In this document: positions 18,002 through 24,978 of the stretch, piece by piece
Numbering within the stretch: the first letter of the stretch is position 1
Layout: the number at the start of each line of letters is the position of its first letter
NCBI GenBank assembly: GCA_017592665.1
Contig: JAGFNW010000018.1
Location: 84,016-148,015 of the forward strand
Length of the DNA: 64,000 nt
Origin: Streptosporangiaceae bacterium NEAU-GS5
GTDB taxonomy: Bacteria > Actinomycetota > Actinomycetes > Streptosporangiales > Streptosporangiaceae
Reading direction: 5' to 3'
The notes under the pieces: model-generated
Told to the model about the DNA's origin: nothing
Seen by the model: the letters and a program-made list of their open reading frames with translations, nothing else
Databases searched by the model: none
Position numbers and translations under genes: made by a program

Positions 18002-19540
18002 GTGAATGGACAGGTCGAACAACCGCGCGAAGCCGCTTATGACGTCGTCATTATTGGCGGCGGCATCGGCGGCCTCAGCGCCGGCGCCTGCCTGGCTAGG
18101 GCAGGCCGCACAGTGCTGGTCGTGGAGTCGGGCACGGGCGTCGGCGGATACGCGCACGCCTTCAAACGCGGGCCCTACACCTTCGACCCCGCCATGTCGG
18201 TGTTCCCACAGGGACACGACCACGCCCTGCCGGTCGCGCTGCTCGACTGGCTCGGCGTAGGCGACCGCTGCCGGTTCGTCCCGCTGGAGTCGAACTACAA
18301 GGCGGTCTATCCGGACTACACGATCGAGACGCCCTTCGGGCTGGACGAGTTCACCGAGGTGCACTGCGCTCACTTCCCCAAACACGCGGCCAAGTTGCGG
18401 GAGTTCTTCACCCTCTGCCACAGACTGCACAAAGAGGCCCACGAGCTGCCACCCCAACTCGGGCTCGCCGGACTGGACGACGCGGCCCGCCGCTTCCCCG
18501 TCCTGTTCCGGTACATCAAGGCCACGGCCGGTCAGGTGCTCGACGAGTACTTCGACGACCCCCTGGTGAAGTCGGTGGCCAGCGTCTCGTGGCCCTACCT
18601 CGGCACCCCGCCGTCCCGGCTCGACATGGTGACGTTCTCCACGATCCTGAGCGTCTACCTGGAGGGCTGCTTCTATCCGGAAGGCGGCTTCCAGTCGCTG
18701 GCCGACGCGCTGCACGCCGGCATGGAGAAGGCCGGCGGCGAACTGGTGCTCGGCCGGTCCGCGACCCGCATCCTGGTCGAGAACGGCAAGGCCTGCGGCG
18801 TCGAGCTGGACGGCGGCGACGTGGTCCGGGCCGGCGTCGTGATCTCCAACGCCGACGCCACCGCCACCTTCACCGAACTGGTCGGCGCCGAGCACCTGCC
18901 GTCCGGGTTCATGACCCGGCTGCGCCGGATGCGGCCGTCGCCGTCCGCGGTCATCGTGTTCATCGCCACCAGCCTCGACCTGCCCGCCATGGGCGCGGTG
19001 CACGAGGTCTTCCGGCCGCTCCACGTCGACCACGACGAGACCTACAAGGACGTCCTCGACGGCCGTCCTGGCGGCATGTACGCCACGGTGCCGACCATCG
19101 CGTCGCCGTCGATGGCCCCCGAGGGCGAGCACACCCTCGTCGTGCACTGCACGGCGCAGTACGACATCGGCCGTGACTGGAAGCCCGAGGTCAAGGCCTA
19201 CACCGACCAGGTTCTCGACGCGTACGAGCTGGTCTTCCCGGGCCTGAAGGACTCGATCACCTACCTGGAGACCGCCACCCCGAAGGCCCTGGAGCGGCAC
19301 TCGCGCAACCGCCAGGGCGCCGCGTACGGGTGGGAGAACACCCCCAACCAGACGGGCGGCAAGCGATCGCCGCACGTCACGCCCCTCGACCGGCTGCTGC
19401 TTTCCGGGCACTGGACGCAGCCCGGCACCGGCTCGCTCCGCGCGCTCGTGTCGGGGATGCACACGGCACAACTGACGCTGCGGCAACTCGGGCTGCCCGG
19501 AATCGCGTTCGACCATCCGGATTTCCCGCCGGCCGGCTGA
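18002..19540 (+). CDS. FAD-dependent desaturase/isomerase-like oxidoreductase (CrtI/CrtISO-like)
   Basis: About 512 residues. The N-terminal dinucleotide motif VVIIGGGIGGLSAGACLARA, then VVESGTGVGGYAHAFKRG, and the C-terminal GHWTQPGTGSLRALVSGMHT place it in the phytoene desaturase/carotenoid isomerase/retinol saturase superfamily. These FAD enzymes desaturate or isomerise long conjugated chains. No phytoene synthase is present, so a carotenoid role is unlikely from context. A role in modifying a polyene made by the neighbouring ketosynthase cluster is inferred. The GTG at 18002 begins just before the FAD motif; no clear Shine-Dalgarno precedes it. It starts the plus-strand run that ends at 23134. 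Confidence 0.8.
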   Translation: MNGQVEQPREAAYDVVIIGGGIGGLSAGACLARAGRTVLVVESGTGVGGYAHAFKRGPYTFDPAMSVFPQGHDHALPVALLDWLGVGDRCRFVPLESNYKAVYPDYTIETPFGLDEFTEVHCAHFPKHAAKLREFFTLCHRLHKEAHELPPQLGLAGLDDAARRFPVLFRYIKATAGQVLDEYFDDPLVKSVASVSWPYLGTPPSRLDMVTFSTILSVYLEGCFYPEGGFQSLADALHAGMEKAGGELVLGRSATRILVENGKACGVELDGGDVVRAGVVISNADATATFTELVGAEHLPSGFMTRLRRMRPSPSAVIVFIATSLDLPAMGAVHEVFRPLHVDHDETYKDVLDGRPGGMYATVPTIASPSMAPEGEHTLVVHCTAQYDIGRDWKPEVKAYTDQVLDAYELVFPGLKDSITYLETATPKALERHSRNRQGAAYGWENTPNQTGGKRSPHVTPLDRLLLSGHWTQPGTGSLRALVSGMHTAQLTLRQLGLPGIAFDHPDFPPAG

Positions 19541-19658
19541 AATCGAGCAAGCGAGCGCGACCATAAGCACAGTCCCAAGTTGAACTTCTGTTCCGGGATT
19601 ACTCCGCTCTTCTACAGTCGAATCCGTCGTGGCCGGCCTCACTTCAATAGGAGGACAC

Positions 19659-20669
19659 ATGGCGAATCAGGGATTTGGTGGGCCACCCCCCAAGGTCGCT
19701 TTCATCCAGCCCATCGTCACTGGAATTCTGATCGGCACCGCATTTCTTCTCGTCTTCCTGTTCGCGCTGCACCACCCGTCGCCCCGGCACGTGCCGGTGG
19801 GCGTGGTGGGCGCGCCCGCAGGAGTGGTGAGCACGCTCAACTCCGGCGGCGCCATCGACGCCGTCGCGCTGCGCGATGAGGCGCAGGCCCGGGACCAGGT
19901 CGCCAAGGGCGAGGTCGACGCCGCGTACGTGGCGGGCGCGCCGCAGGCGCAGCTGCTCGTCGCCGGCGCCCGCGGACCGCTGGAGGTGCGCACGCTGAGC
20001 GCCATCTTCACGCCGATCGCCGAGCAGAGCGGCGCCACCCTCAAGGAAGAGGACGTGGTGCCGATCGACCCCGACGACCCCAACGGGATCTCGGTGTTCT
20101 ACCTGATCTTCGGCATGACGCTCGGCGCGTTCCTGTTCGGCCAGGGCGTGCACGCCTTCGGCAAGATGATGCCGCTGGCGCGGAAGGTCCTGCAGACGGT
20201 CGTGTTCTCGGCCGCCCTGTCGATCATCGCGACCGCGATCACGGTCGGCTGGGTCGGCGTCCTGCCCGGCAACGCGCTGGCGGTGGGCGGGGTGATGTTC
20301 CTGCTCGCAGGATCGATCGGCGCGCTCACGATCGCGATCACCACGATCCTCGGCGACATCGGCGTCGCCGTCGCGACCATCATCGCCCTCATCTTCGGCA
20401 CCGCGGTCAGCGGCGGCGCCGCGCCGGCGGACTTCCTGCCGGCGGGCTTCGGCGCGTTCTCGTCCTGGCTGCCGCCGGGCGCGGCGGTCCGCGCGCTGCG
20501 TGACGTCGTCTACTACGACGCCGGCGCGGCGTTCGGGCCGGTGCTGATCCTGCTGGCCTGGATCGTGGCCTCGGCCGTGGTCGTGGTCGGCGTGACCACC
20601 GTACGGGGCAAGGGCGCCCCGGCCACCGTGCACGCCGCCTCCGCGCCCGCCGCCGCAGCGAGCAGATGA
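19659..20669 (+). CDS. ABC-2-like integral membrane permease
   Basis: About 336 residues. One N-terminal membrane helix (VTGILIGTAFLLVFLFAL) is followed by a ~110-residue extracytoplasmic region, then about five helices such as VFYLIFGMTLGAFLFGQGVH and ALTIAITTILGDIGVAVATI. This is the layout of YhgE/ABC-2-type permeases that often work in export or resistance. No ATP-binding partner is encoded nearby. The ATG at 19659 has an excellent GGAGG five bases upstream. It probably exports the product of the surrounding pathway or gives self-protection; inferred from position only. Confidence 0.75.
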   Translation: MANQGFGGPPPKVAFIQPIVTGILIGTAFLLVFLFALHHPSPRHVPVGVVGAPAGVVSTLNSGGAIDAVALRDEAQARDQVAKGEVDAAYVAGAPQAQLLVAGARGPLEVRTLSAIFTPIAEQSGATLKEEDVVPIDPDDPNGISVFYLIFGMTLGAFLFGQGVHAFGKMMPLARKVLQTVVFSAALSIIATAITVGWVGVLPGNALAVGGVMFLLAGSIGALTIAITTILGDIGVAVATIIALIFGTAVSGGAAPADFLPAGFGAFSSWLPPGAAVRALRDVVYYDAGAAFGPVLILLAWIVASAVVVVGVTTVRGKGAPATVHAASAPAAAASR

Positions 20670-20680
20670 AAGGAATCTCG

Positions 20681-21196
20681 ATGACCGACGGTTTCGTGCT
20701 GCCGCCCGGTGGCGGCCAACGGCTCGGCGCGGGCGGCCTCGGCGTCACCCTCAAGGCCGGAGTCCAGCATGGCGCGTCGGCGTCGGTCTTCGAGACCGTC
20801 ATCGGCCCGGGCTTCGACGTCGGCGCCCACCTGCACCACGGGGCGCAGGAGTTCTTCTACGTCCTCGAGGGCGAGGTCGAGTTCCTCGCCTTCGAGCCCA
20901 AGGTGCGTACCGAGGGCGACTGGCGTGAATGGGAGTCCCCGGACGGCCGCACGGTCGTCCGGGGCGGACCCGGAAGCTTCATGTTCGTGCCGGCCGGTTG
21001 CCCGCACGCGTTCGCCAACCCCGGACCGGGCCTCGCCCGGATGCTCTTCCAGGTGGCCCCGGCCGGCCACGAGATCTACCTGCAGGAGCTGGCCGACCTC
21101 GTGACCCGGGGTCGGCCGTTCGGGCCGGACGCGATCGCGGAGCTTCGCCGGCGACACGACATCCAGCAACTCACCCCCTTGGGCGGCCGACGTTGA
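20681..21196 (+). CDS. Cupin-domain protein
   Basis: About 171 residues with one complete cupin. Motif 1 is GAHLHHGAQEFFYVLEGEVE, supplying two His and one Glu; motif 2 is GSFMFVPAGCPHAFANPG, supplying the last His. A divalent metal is therefore expected. Polyketide clusters often carry cupins as cyclases or oxygenases, but this one could also be an isomerase. ATG 20681 with AAAGGA upstream is preferred over the ATG at 20666, which overlaps the permease stop. Co-directional and tightly spaced with the permease and the SnoaL-like genes. Confidence 0.82.
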   Translation: MTDGFVLPPGGGQRLGAGGLGVTLKAGVQHGASASVFETVIGPGFDVGAHLHHGAQEFFYVLEGEVEFLAFEPKVRTEGDWREWESPDGRTVVRGGPGSFMFVPAGCPHAFANPGPGLARMLFQVAPAGHEIYLQELADLVTRGRPFGPDAIAELRRRHDIQQLTPLGGRR

Positions 21197-21223
21197 GGCC
21201 GGCCGCCTGCGAAGGAGACTGAA

Positions 21224-22180
21224 TTGGGCACGGTAGAGGAGAACAAGGCCATCGTCCGGAGCTTCTTCGACGAGGTCTGGAACAACGGCAACTTCGACTT
21301 CATGGACACCCTCTACACCGAGGACTTCCAGCTCAACGCGCTCTGGCAGAACACCTCGCTCGGCGGCTCCGGCACCGCGGCCAAGGAGGAGGCCAAGGCG
21401 ACCATCGGCCGGTGGCTGGACGGGTTCCCCGACATGCACGTCACGGTCGAGGAGCAGATCGGCGAGGGCGACTACGTGGCCTCCCGGCACGTCGCGGTGG
21501 GCACCCAGTCGAAGGACTTCATGGGCATCCCCAACACCGGCAAGCGTGGCGCCGTGTCCGGCATCACGATCAACCGCATCCAGGGCAAGCAGGTCGCCGA
21601 GACGTGGACCTGCTGGGACGCCGCCGGAATGATGATGCAGCTCGGGATCATCCCCACCCCGCCGCGTAAGGGCCCGCCGGAGGACACCGACGCCGCCTGG
21701 GCCGCGCACGCGCAGCTGCCCGACGGCCACGCCTCGGCCGAGGAGAGCAAGGCCGTCGTGAAGCGCTTCTACCAGGAGCTGTGGACCGAGGGCCGGCTGG
21801 AGGTGGCGGACGAGCTGTTCGCCCCCAACTTCATCGGCCACGCCCCCGGCAACGGGCTCACCCGCGGCCCCGAGGGCGTGAAGGAGCTGGTCGGCGGCTG
21901 GCGCGCGGGCGTCCCCGACATGGTCCTTGAGATCCACGCGCAGTACGCCGAGGGCTCGCGCTGCGTGACCCGGTTCACCGGGCGCGGCACCCACCAGGGC
22001 TTCTGGCTGGGCGTGCCGGCCACCGGCAAGGAGGTGAGCCTGTCCGGCATCGCCGTCACCCGCGTGATCGACGGCCAGGTCGTCTCCGACTGGGGCGAGT
22101 TCGACGTCATGGGCCTGCTCCAGCAGCTCGGCGTGGTGAAGCGACCGGGTGGCCCGCCGCCCGCCGCGAACGGGAAGTGA
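21224..22180 (+). CDS. Tandem SnoaL-like (NTF2-fold) protein
   Basis: 318 residues containing two SnoaL-like domains. The first begins NKAIVRSFFDEVWNNGNFDF and contains WLDGFPDMHVTVEEQIGEGD; the second begins ESKAVVKRFYQELWTEGRLE and contains AGVPDMVLEIHAQYAEG. Both have the GIPNTGK/GVPATGKEV loop typical of the SnoaL polyketide-cyclase/ester-hydrolase-like family. A TTG at 21224 follows GGAG. The stop overlaps the GTG start of the next SnoaL-like gene. Probable cyclisation or stabilising role in the pathway; the family also includes many proteins of unknown function. Confidence 0.85.
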   Translation: MGTVEENKAIVRSFFDEVWNNGNFDFMDTLYTEDFQLNALWQNTSLGGSGTAAKEEAKATIGRWLDGFPDMHVTVEEQIGEGDYVASRHVAVGTQSKDFMGIPNTGKRGAVSGITINRIQGKQVAETWTCWDAAGMMMQLGIIPTPPRKGPPEDTDAAWAAHAQLPDGHASAEESKAVVKRFYQELWTEGRLEVADELFAPNFIGHAPGNGLTRGPEGVKELVGGWRAGVPDMVLEIHAQYAEGSRCVTRFTGRGTHQGFWLGVPATGKEVSLSGIAVTRVIDGQVVSDWGEFDVMGLLQQLGVVKRPGGPPPAANGK

Positions 22181-22635
22181 GCGAAGCGATGACCGCCGAG
22201 ACCCTGGCCGCCCTCGAGAAGGGCAAGGCCGCGACGCTGCGCTGCTTCGCGGAGCTGTGGGGACAGGGCGATCTGGGCGTGGCCGGCGAGATCGTCAGCG
22301 ACGCCTACGTCTGCCATGCGCCGGGCGACCGGCACCTGGCGGGCGCGGCGGCCCTGCGGAGGTACGTGCAGGGCTACCGGACCGGCTTCCCCGGGCTGCG
22401 GATCACCATCCTCGGCCAGCTGGGCGAGCGCGACCTCGTGGTGACCGAGTTCACCATGACCGGGGTCCACACCGGCCGGTGGGCGGGCGTGCCCGCCACC
22501 GGCCGGGAGGTGGCGCTCGGCTGCGTCGCCTTCTCCCGCCTCACCCCCGGCGGACTGATCAGCGAGCAGTGGTACGAGTGGGAGCGGCGAAAGCTCCTGG
22601 AACAGCTCGGCCTCGTCCCGATCCTGGCGGGCTGA
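22177..22635 (+). CDS. SnoaL-like protein
   Basis: 152 residues, one SnoaL-like domain: KAATLRCFAELWGQGDLGVA, YRTGFPGLRITILGQLGERD and GRWAGVPATGREVALGCVA. The GTG at 22177 overlaps the preceding stop (GTGA), implying coupled translation; an ATG at 22189 is the alternative. Closely similar in plan to both domains of the previous gene, suggesting duplication. Confidence 0.85.
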   Translation: MSEAMTAETLAALEKGKAATLRCFAELWGQGDLGVAGEIVSDAYVCHAPGDRHLAGAAALRRYVQGYRTGFPGLRITILGQLGERDLVVTEFTMTGVHTGRWAGVPATGREVALGCVAFSRLTPGGLISEQWYEWERRKLLEQLGLVPILAG

Positions 22636-22636
22636 C

Positions 22637-23134
22637 ATGACACGTGAAGAGCACAACATGGAGGTCGTGCAGCGGTTCATGGACGAGGTCCAGAACGCCC
22701 GCGGCTACGACAAGGTCACCGAGTTCTGCCGGCCCGACCAGGTCCTCGACCACCCCGAGCTGGGCGGGCCGGTACGCGGCCTGGCCATCCTCGAAGAGAA
22801 GATCAACGACATGGTCCGGGCCTTTCCCGACATGCACTTCGCGACCGAAGAGATGATCGCGGAGGGCGACCAGGTGGCGGTCCGCTTCACCCTGACCGGC
22901 ACCCAGACCGGATGGCTCGGCCCGGTGAAGCCGAGCGGCAAGCCGATCGTGCAGTCGGGGATGGCCGTCTACGACATGAAGGACGGCAAGATCCAGGAGG
23001 TCCGCATCCGCGAGGACCTGCTGCAGATGCTCGACCAGCTGGGCGCCATTCCCGACAACCCGCGGCTGCTCTACTGGATGAACAAGACGGGCATCCTCAA
23101 GCTGCTGCAGGCCATCGGGAAGGTGCCGAAATGA
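22637..23134 (+). CDS. SnoaL-like protein
   Basis: 165 residues, a fourth SnoaL-like domain in a row: NMEVVQRFMDEVQNARGYDK, MVRAFPDMHFATEEMIAEGD and GPVKPSGKPIVQSGMAVYDM, with an extra C-terminal helix region. The gene starts one base after the previous stop. Its own stop lies one base before the convergent hydrolase gene's stop, so the two biosynthetic operons meet tail to tail here. Confidence 0.83.
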   Translation: MTREEHNMEVVQRFMDEVQNARGYDKVTEFCRPDQVLDHPELGGPVRGLAILEEKINDMVRAFPDMHFATEEMIAEGDQVAVRFTLTGTQTGWLGPVKPSGKPIVQSGMAVYDMKDGKIQEVRIREDLLQMLDQLGAIPDNPRLLYWMNKTGILKLLQAIGKVPK

Positions 23135-23135
23135 G

Positions 23136-23876
23136 TCACAGGCCCTCGACGAAGGGGATCACGAGGTCGAGGACGCGCTGCGCGTCCTCCACGTGGAACC
23201 CGTGACCGAGGCCGTCGAGCTTTACGTGCGCGCCCTTGGGCAACAGCCCGAGGGCGCGTTTCACGTCCGCGTCCGTCATCAGCGCGTCGTGCCGCGGGTC
23301 GCCCTGCAGCAGCAGGACCGGGCAGGTGACGCGGGGGAGCAGGGTGGACGGGTCGTAGTGCTCGATCAGCCGGCCGTCGCGGAAGTGGACCATCACGTCG
23401 GGGTCGAGCTGACGCAGCGACTTGGCCACCGAGCGGAGCGCGAGCGGCAGGTCGGCCAGGTAGGAGATGGCGAGGTCGGCGTCGATGTCGTCGGGATAGA
23501 TGGCCGACTCGGCCACCACGACGCCGCGCACGTCGGCGGGCCGCTCGGCGGCCAGCGACAGCGCCACCCAGCCGCCGAGCGAGTGCCCGTAGACCACGAC
23601 CGGCTCGCCGATGTGGTCCAGGAGCGCGAGCGCGTCGCCGACGTAGTCCTCGAGCCGGTAGTGGCCGGGCGTGCGGCCGGAGATCCCGTGGCCGCGGAAG
23701 TCCAGCGCGTACAGGTGCGCCCGGCCGCGGAGGCCGGCGAACAGCGGCGCGAAGACCTGCCAGCGGGCGCCGAGGCCGTGCAGCAGCATGACCTTAGGAC
23801 CATCGCCGGGTACCTCCGCATAGTTGAGCGGCCCGAGGGTGTGCTCCTCGGGCCGCGCGGAGGGTCGCCTGTTCAC
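23136..23876 (-). CDS. Alpha/beta hydrolase
   Basis: About 246 residues. Oxyanion region VMLLHGLGARWQVFAPLFAG, YALDFRGHGISG, nucleophile elbow VVYGHSLGGWVALSLAAERP (Ser in GHSLGG) and the catalytic His in LDGLGHGFHVEDAQ are all present. The GTG at 23876 overlaps the KASIII-like stop in GTGA. A thioesterase-like release function for the adjacent ketosynthase pathway is plausible, but esterase or epoxide-type activity cannot be excluded. It is the last gene of the 11-kb minus-strand operon. Confidence 0.88.
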   Translation of the reverse strand: MNRRPSARPEEHTLGPLNYAEVPGDGPKVMLLHGLGARWQVFAPLFAGLRGRAHLYALDFRGHGISGRTPGHYRLEDYVGDALALLDHIGEPVVVYGHSLGGWVALSLAAERPADVRGVVVAESAIYPDDIDADLAISYLADLPLALRSVAKSLRQLDPDVMVHFRDGRLIEHYDPSTLLPRVTCPVLLLQGDPRHDALMTDADVKRALGLLPKGAHVKLDGLGHGFHVEDAQRVLDLVIPFVEGL

Positions 23877-24976
23877 GAGGTCACGGCGAGTGGGCTCGCC
23901 GTCCAGTTGAACACCAGGCCGGCGTACTTCCACTTGCTGGTCTCGATGGCCAGCAGCATCACCAGGTCGCCGGGCGACACGCTGCCGGTGGTCCAGGCGT
24001 GGTCCATGGCCAGCGGCACGGCGGCCGATCCGGTCGCGCCGACGAGCGCGAGGTTCTCGAAGATCTTGGGCGAGAGGGACAGCCACTCGGGGGTGAGCAG
24101 CCCGGCCTCCTCCAGCTCGTCGGTGATGTATCCGGCGTTGCCCTCGGGGATCACGCACAGGTCGACGTCGTCGGCCTTCACTCCGGCGCCCCGCAGGGTG
24201 GCCTGGAGGGCCTCGGTGATGACGTACGGGGTGAACCGGCCCGACTCGATGATGTCCACCTTGAGGTCGATCAGCCGCTTGGCGGAGATCTGCCGGTGGA
24301 TCGGGGCGTGCGTGCCGCCGGCGCCGACGATCTGCATGCCGGGCGCCCGCAGGCCGCCCACGCATGCGAACTCGCCGCCCACGACGCCGCCCTCGCCCGC
24401 ACCCGCGCCGTCATCGGCCTTGAGCACCATGGCGCCGGCGCCGTCGCCGAAGTTGTACGGGTTCATGCGGTCGCGCATCCGGATCCGGCTCGGGTCCTGG
24501 CCGCGGAAGACCGGCACCAGCAGCGGCGAGATGACCTCGCTGCCCACCACCACGGCGGTCCGCTTCAGCCCGCGCTCCAGGTAGAGCCGGGCCACGTCCA
24601 TGGCCTCGACGAAACCCGCGCAGCCCGACCGCACCTCGATGGCCGAGCAGGCCCGAAGGCCCATCCTCTCCTGGAGATAGGTGACCATCGGCGGCAGCAG
24701 GTATTCGGGGCTCGCGGTCGAGGTGACCAGCAGGTCGACCTCCTCCGGCGCCACCCCGGCCCGCTCCAGCGCCTGCGTGGCCGCCTTGTGCGCCAGCTCG
24801 GAGTTGCTCTCCCTGTGGTCGCCGGTGGCCGGGTCGATCACCCAGTGGCGCGAGGTGACCTGCAGGCCTTCAAGCACCTCCTCGGGCAGCGGCCCGACCA
24901 GGCGTTCCATGTCCTCATTGCTGATGGGGTCCCCCGGCAGGTACGCACCGGTGCTCACGACGCTCACACGATTCAT
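23873..24976 (-). CDS. KASIII-like acyl synthase with altered triad
   Basis: About 367 residues with the thiolase fold of 3-oxoacyl-ACP synthase III. The nucleophile is kept: Cys119 in EVRSGCAGFVEAMDVA. The FabH His position (normally PHQAN) reads IPEGNAGYI, so His is replaced by Glu. The FabH Asn position (normally HGNTSAAS) reads VGATGSAAVP, so Asn is Ala. A decarboxylating condensation like FabH is therefore unlikely; acyl transfer, primer loading or ester/amide formation (as in DpsC/CerJ-like relatives) is more plausible. The ATG at 24976 lies two bases after the previous stop and is preceded by GGAG. Confidence 0.85.
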   Translation of the reverse strand: MNRVSVVSTGAYLPGDPISNEDMERLVGPLPEEVLEGLQVTSRHWVIDPATGDHRESNSELAHKAATQALERAGVAPEEVDLLVTSTASPEYLLPPMVTYLQERMGLRACSAIEVRSGCAGFVEAMDVARLYLERGLKRTAVVVGSEVISPLLVPVFRGQDPSRIRMRDRMNPYNFGDGAGAMVLKADDGAGAGEGGVVGGEFACVGGLRAPGMQIVGAGGTHAPIHRQISAKRLIDLKVDIIESGRFTPYVITEALQATLRGAGVKADDVDLCVIPEGNAGYITDELEEAGLLTPEWLSLSPKIFENLALVGATGSAAVPLAMDHAWTTGSVSPGDLVMLLAIETSKWKYAGLVFNWTASPLAVTS

Positions 24977-24978
24977 GG

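Noticed and set aside
19577..19623. Two StrR-like half-sites (AAGTTGAAC and CAGTCGAAT) upstream of the permease gene
   Set aside because: Both are in the same orientation and neither has a matching left half at the 11-base spacing, so they do not make a StrR site. Their position in a promoter gap is suggestive only.
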